Source: Terrisporobacter othiniensis
GTDB taxonomy: Bacteria > Bacillota > Clostridia > Peptostreptococcales > Peptostreptococcaceae
Reading direction: 5' to 3'
Assembly: GCF_000808015.1 (NCBI RefSeq)
Contig: NZ_JWHR01000074.1
Coordinates: 1-16,732 of the forward strand
DNA length: 16,732 nt
Part shown: piece by piece, positions 13,549 to 16,732 of the stretch
How the letters are laid out: each line of letters opens with the position of its first letter
Position numbering within the stretch: the first letter of the stretch is position 1
The notes under the pieces: generated by a model
What the model was told of the DNA's origin: nothing
Databases searched by the model: none
Seen by the model: only the letters and a program-made list of their open reading frames with translations
Translations under genes and position numbers: made by a program

Positions 13549-15210
13549 ATGACGAGGAAGAAAAAAAATACATCAAATAAATTAATAAAAAGAAGAATAA
13601 AATTTTTTTTTATTGTTTTTTTATTATTGTGTACTTATCTAACATACGAAATAGTAAATTTAACAATATTTAAAAATGAAGAATATGAAAGTAAAATAGA
13701 TAGTCAAAGTTTGGAAACAATAAATCTAAATAGTGGAAGAGGAATTATCTATGATAAAAATAATTTACCTCTTACAGATCAGAAAAAGAGTAAGGTATTG
13801 CTTGTACCAAAAGATATAGTAAGTGGCAATTTTAAAAATGTTGCGCTTATAAAAAAAGCAACAAAATTAACTGAAGAAGATATATATAAATCTGTACAAG
13901 AACAGTTATCAAATGAAATTATTGAAATAGATATTGACTATATTGATAAAAGTAAAATAGAAGAACTAAAAGAAAAAAATATTTTAGTGAAAGAAAAGAC
14001 AGTTAGATACTCAAATAGTAATTTACTAACTCATTTAATAGGATATATAAAAAAATCAGAAAATAATGGAGTTAGTGGAATAGAAAAATATATGAATGAA
14101 GAATTGAAAGATAGCAATAAAAACTATGTGTCAGTATTTAAAGCAGGTGTAAATAGTAAAGGTCTTAAATACTTAAAGGGTAGTATTGAAGAAAATTCAA
14201 ATAGCGAAAATTCTTCCCATCTAAAATTAAGTATAGATTCTAAAATACAACAAAAAGTAGAAAAACTTATGGATAAAGAAGAAAATCCAAGTGCAGTTAT
14301 AATTTCTGATATTAAATCAGGAGCAATTTTAGCAATGTGCTCAAGGCCAAACTTTAATCAAAATAAAATTTCAGATTATAAAGATAGTACTAAAGGAGAG
14401 TTACAAAATAGAGCATTGGCTGTTACATATCCCCCAGGATCTGTATTTAAATTAGTAGTATTATATGCAGCATTAGAAAATAATGTAATAGATGAAAATT
14501 ACAGATATAATTGCAATGGAAGTATAAAAATAGGGTCTTCTAGTGAAGTTTTAAATTGTAATAATAATGTTGCTCATGGTGCAGAAGATATAAGTGATGC
14601 ATTTGCTAACTCTTGTAATTGTGCATTTTATGATATAGCAAAAAGAGTAGGTAGTGAAAAAATATATGAAGCTATAAAAACACTATATTTAGATGAAAAA
14701 GTGGATATAGGAATAGATGAAGAAAAAGATTCTAAGTTACCAGAGAATATAGCTCTAAGTAACTTAGCTATTGGTCAGGCTGATATAGAATTTACTCCAC
14801 TTCAAATTAATCAGCTGACTCAAATTATAGCTAATAATGGAACATATATGCCACTATACATATATGATAGTATTATAGATAATAATGAAAATACTATAAA
14901 AGCATATAAACCTAATAAAAAATCAGACATAATATCTCCTTATACTATGACTAAAATCAAAAATATGATGATGAAAGTATCAAAGGAAGGTACAGCTAAA
15001 GCATTAGTAAATCTGCAAGGTGGATGTGGAGTAAAAACAGGAACTGCTCAAAGTAGTTTGAATGGTAAGGCCATATCTCACGGATGGATTACAGGCTTTT
15101 ATCCAGAGATAAATCCTAAATATGCAATAACTGTTATAGTTGAGGGAACAGAAAAAGAAAGCAAATCAGCAACTCCAATTTTTAAAGAAATCTGTGAAAA
15201 TTTAAAATAA
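13549..15210 (+). CDS. Class B penicillin-binding protein (transpeptidase), monofunctional
   Basis: A 553-residue protein with a basic cytoplasmic N-terminus, one membrane anchor (about residues 18-36, FFFIVFLLLCTYLTYEIV), a shortened pedestal domain and a C-terminal transpeptidase domain. Active-site motifs are complete: SxxK as SVFK with nucleophile S298 (PPGSVFKL), SxN as SCN at 355-357, and KTG at 496-498 (GVKTGTAQ). It cross-links peptidoglycan in the septum, side wall or spore cortex; which one cannot be read from sequence. The C. difficile gene immediately before sigK encodes a PBP as I recall. ATG 13549 follows AAGAGGTGAT (13536-13545), a strong site. No confident promoter was found in the 98 AT-rich bases upstream. 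There is no terminator before sigK, 77 bases downstream. Confidence 0.93.
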   Translation: MTRKKKNTSNKLIKRRIKFFFIVFLLLCTYLTYEIVNLTIFKNEEYESKIDSQSLETINLNSGRGIIYDKNNLPLTDQKKSKVLLVPKDIVSGNFKNVALIKKATKLTEEDIYKSVQEQLSNEIIEIDIDYIDKSKIEELKEKNILVKEKTVRYSNSNLLTHLIGYIKKSENNGVSGIEKYMNEELKDSNKNYVSVFKAGVNSKGLKYLKGSIEENSNSENSSHLKLSIDSKIQQKVEKLMDKEENPSAVIISDIKSGAILAMCSRPNFNQNKISDYKDSTKGELQNRALAVTYPPGSVFKLVVLYAALENNVIDENYRYNCNGSIKIGSSSEVLNCNNNVAHGAEDISDAFANSCNCAFYDIAKRVGSEKIYEAIKTLYLDEKVDIGIDEEKDSKLPENIALSNLAIGQADIEFTPLQINQLTQIIANNGTYMPLYIYDSIIDNNENTIKAYKPNKKSDIISPYTMTKIKNMMMKVSKEGTAKALVNLQGGCGVKTGTAQSSLNGKAISHGWITGFYPEINPKYAITVIVEGTEKESKSATPIFKEICENLK

Positions 15211-15220
15211 ATTTAACAAA

Positions 15221-15297
15221 GAATAGTCAACTTTAGAAGGCCACTTTCATATAATTTAGAGTGACACCTAAAAAAGGGGGTGGCCTGTTGACTATTC
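15221..15297 (+). promoter_or_regulatory. Long-range hairpin sequestering the sigK start codon and part of its ribosome site
   Basis: The 3' arm 15280-15297 (GTGGCCTGTTGACTATTC) pairs perfectly with two blocks upstream: GAATAGTCAAC (15221-15231) and AGGCCAC (15238-15244), leaving only a 6-base bulge. Eighteen base pairs in total cover the TTG start (15288-15290) and half of the AGGGGGTGG ribosome site (15275-15283). The loop is about 35 bases. No U-tract follows, and it is not a terminator. Confidence 0.85.
15227..15255 (+). promoter_or_regulatory. Candidate sigma-E/sigma-K promoter for sigK, inside the hairpin
   Basis: TCAACTT (15227-15233), a 14-base spacer and CATATAAT (15248-15255) match the sigma-E consensus KMATATT-N14-CATACAMT at 5 of 7 and 7 of 8 positions. 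The same site also fits sigma-K (AC, 16 bases, CATA). The start would be near 15262, downstream of the hairpin's 5' arm, so this transcript could not form the sequestering hairpin. sigK is sigma-E-dependent in sporulating Firmicutes. Confidence 0.6.
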
Positions 15298-15938
15298 TAA
15301 AATCATTTGAAAAACCATTAACCCCTGAAGAAGAGATACATTATTTATCTTTATTAAAAAATGAAAATAATCAAGAAGCTAAAGAAATACTAATAGAGAG
15401 GAACATGAGATTAGTTGCTCATATAGCAAAAAAATATAATAATTCTAATGAGGACCAAGACGATCTTATATCAATAGGTACCATTGGTTTAATTAAGGCC
15501 ATTGAGACATTTAAAGTGGATAAGGGAACTAGATTAGCAACTTATGCATCAAAATGTATAGAAAATGAAATTCTAATGAATATCAGAACTAATAAAAAAA
15601 ATAAGGTGCAAGTTTCTCTTCAAGACCCTATTGGTGTAGATAAGGAAGGGAATTCCATTAGCTTAATAGATATATTAGGTACAGAGCCAGATTATGTGAT
15701 AGATCAGGTTGAACTAAAAGTACAAATAAGTAAGCTTTATGAAAAACTGGATAAAATTCTAACAGAACGAGAAAAAGAAATTATCCAATTAAGGTATGGA
15801 CTTACACCTTTGGGATATAAAACTCAAAGAGAAATATCTCAAAAGCTAGACATATCACGCTCGTATGTATCAAGAATTGAAAAAAAAGCTCTTAAAAAGT
15901 TGAGAAAAGAATTAAAATCAGAAAAAAGCCTTGAATAA
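15288..15938 (+). CDS. sigK: RNA polymerase sporulation sigma factor SigK, uninterrupted and lacking a pro-sequence
   Basis: A 216-residue sigma-70-family factor directing late mother-cell transcription (coat and cortex maturation). Region 2 is seen in NMRLVAHIAKKYNN, QDDLISIGTIGLIKAIETF and TRLATYASKCIENEILM; region 4 in EREKEIIQLRYGL, and the helix-turn-helix in TQREISQKLDISRSYVSRIE. TTG 15288 gives a 4-base spacer from AGGGGGTGG. An in-frame GTG at 15261 lies at the expected transcript start and is rejected. The mature-type N-terminus (TILKSFEKPLTPEEE) starts almost at once, with no hydrophobic pro-peptide of the Bacillus kind; C. difficile SigK also lacks one. The reading frame is continuous, so no skin element is inserted. 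A terminator overlaps its stop codon. Confidence 0.93.
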   Translation: MTILKSFEKPLTPEEEIHYLSLLKNENNQEAKEILIERNMRLVAHIAKKYNNSNEDQDDLISIGTIGLIKAIETFKVDKGTRLATYASKCIENEILMNIRTNKKNKVQVSLQDPIGVDKEGNSISLIDILGTEPDYVIDQVELKVQISKLYEKLDKILTEREKEIIQLRYGLTPLGYKTQREISQKLDISRSYVSRIEKKALKKLRKELKSEKSLE

Positions 15939-15948
15939 GGCTTTTTTT
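15922..15948 (+). terminator. Rho-independent terminator of sigK
   Basis: AAAAAAGCCTT (15922-15932) and AAGGCTTTTTT (15937-15947) form a perfect 11-bp stem around the loop GAAT, with a T-run to 15948. The stop TAA (15936-15938) is at the base of the 3' arm. Confidence 0.94.
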
Positions 15949-15981
15949 GTCGTGTATAACTTTTTTATTTCTATCCAGAAA

Positions 15982-16009
15982 GTGACAAAATATTTAATAT
16001 AATTATGAT
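15982..16009 (+). promoter_or_regulatory. Candidate promoter for the downstream membrane protein gene
   Basis: GTGACA (15982-15987), a 16-base spacer and TATGAT (16004-16009) resemble a sigma-A promoter. It would leave a leader of about 130 bases before the ATG at 16148. AT-rich context makes chance matches likely. Confidence 0.4.
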
Positions 16010-16147
16010 AATATAACTTATATGATAAAAAAAGAGAAGAAAATATGAAATTTATACTCAAGAATAGTATTTTTTGGTAACAGACAAAAACTATGTAATT
16101 TTGTAAATAGAAAAGATATTATTATCAGTTATAAAGGGGGAAACTTG

Positions 16148-16732
16148 ATGCCTTTAAATGAATACGGTGAATTATTATATTTATTAGAAATTATTACAAT
16201 CATTGCAATACCAATATTATTAATATCAATATATAAAATATCAAATACTAATGGTATATTTTTTATTATTTTATTGTTTATTTTTTTTATATTATTTCAT
16301 ATAAAAGCAAAAAGTAAAGGAAGTTTTAAGAAATATATTGTTCCTATAATATTTACTATTGTAGCAGCCTATACAGAAATTTATGGTTCTATGATAATTG
16401 ATACAATATATGAAATATCAATTAACTTATGTATTTTAAATGATTTATGTATTAATATAATATATAAAAAACATAAAGAAAATGAATTGAATAAAAATAA
16501 GTTCTATATGAACAAGCAATATATCTCAAGAACAATAAAAGAAATAGAAGAAGAAACTTGTATACAAAATTATATAAGAGATGAGATTAAAACTGTTAAT
16601 GATAAATTATCAAGTATAGTTGAAATAATTAATATTCCTATAATAATTTTAAGTGCGTCTAATTATAAATGCATTTTTAAAAATAAATACTTTGATGAAT
16701 TACTATTAGAAAATAATTATAAAGTAGAAGAG
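16148..16732 (+). CDS. Multi-pass membrane protein, N-terminal part (possible PAS-type sensor kinase; truncated by window end)
   Basis: An open frame of 195 codons runs off the window with no stop. ATG 16148 is preceded by AAAGGGGGA (16133-16141), a strong ribosome site. The product begins MPLNEYGELLYLLEIITIIA and has three clear hydrophobic helices (about 13-29, 36-52 and 64-80) and perhaps a fourth (about 92-106). A charged, probably helical linker (107-150) follows, then NDKLSSIVEIINIPIIILSA and a following NYKCIFKNKYFDELL, which has the look of the start of a PAS domain in clostridial orphan histidine kinases. The kinase domain, if any, lies beyond the window. A diguanylate cyclase or another signalling output is equally possible. 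It follows the sigK terminator, so it is an independent unit. Confidence 0.78.
   Translation, partial: MPLNEYGELLYLLEIITIIAIPILLISIYKISNTNGIFFIILLFIFFILFHIKAKSKGSFKKYIVPIIFTIVAAYTEIYGSMIIDTIYEISINLCILNDLCINIIYKKHKENELNKNKFYMNKQYISRTIKEIEEETCIQNYIRDEIKTVNDKLSSIVEIINIPIIILSASNYKCIFKNKYFDELLLENNYKVEE

Noticed and set aside
15261..15287. Upstream GTG start giving SigK nine extra residues
   Set aside because: It has no ribosome site of its own, the codons in between are the ribosome site itself (translated as KKGGG), and the likely transcript start is at this position.
16045..16080. Eleven-residue open frame (MKFILKNSIFW) in the leader of the last gene, possible leader peptide
   Set aside because: The upstream purine stretch is not a good ribosome site, and no attenuator hairpin with a T-run follows; too short to support.
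15940..16147. Spo0A box or riboswitch in the 200 bases after sigK
   Set aside because: TGTCGTG at about 15948 is only a partial Spo0A-box match beside the terminator T-run, and no conserved riboswitch core could be recognised.

Overview
The window is a strongly AT-rich, almost fully plus-strand-coded chromosomal segment from an endospore-forming low-GC Firmicute. Strong AGGAGG-type ribosome sites, frequent TTG starts, spoIIM and an uninterrupted sigK point to a clostridium. From memory of gene order, the closest fit is a Peptostreptococcaceae relative of Clostridioides difficile (Paraclostridium, Paeniclostridium or Romboutsia type). The 630-type C. difficile chromosome itself is unlikely, because sigK here carries no skin element.

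Layout. (1) 1-194: the 3' end of a CCA-adding enzyme gene. (2) 316-5488: a tightly packed run of steA, a steB/mctB-like gene, a GT2 glycosyltransferase, a MraY/WecA-like phosphoglycosyltransferase, a DUF3866 gene and a NUDIX hydrolase gene; this looks like a division and envelope module. (3) 5547-9592: spoIIM, a xerD-like recombinase with substituted catalytic residues, deoB and pyrimidine-nucleoside phosphorylase (nucleoside salvage), closed by a strong terminator. (4) 9802-12593: mltG, a TrmR-like O-methyltransferase and a TrhP1-like U32 protein, with its own sigma-A promoter and terminator. This matches the Bacillus yrrL-yrrM-yrrN order (glycan-strand processing plus tRNA U34 hydroxylation and methylation). 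(5) 12917-13372: a monocistronic FabT-like MarR regulator with a promoter and terminator. (6) 13549-15938: a class B penicillin-binding protein, then sigK, closed by a terminator. (7) 16148-end: the start of an unfinished membrane protein, possibly a sensor kinase.

The most interesting signal is a design used twice, before spoIIM and before sigK. In each case a long inverted repeat buries the translation start of the sporulation gene in RNA that reads in from the upstream gene, while a sigma-E/K-like promoter lies inside the repeat. Transcripts starting at that promoter would lack the 5' arm and so be free for translation. Neither junction has an intrinsic terminator. The inference is a post-transcriptional insulator that stops vegetative read-through from making SpoIIM or SigK, comparable to the phage T4 lysozyme gene.

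Other points are a small GC-richer repeat family located just downstream of three of the four intrinsic terminators, a 17-nt-arm inverted repeat beside one copy, and a Xer protein lacking both catalytic histidines. I saw no tRNA, rRNA, CRISPR array, insertion sequence or phage gene.
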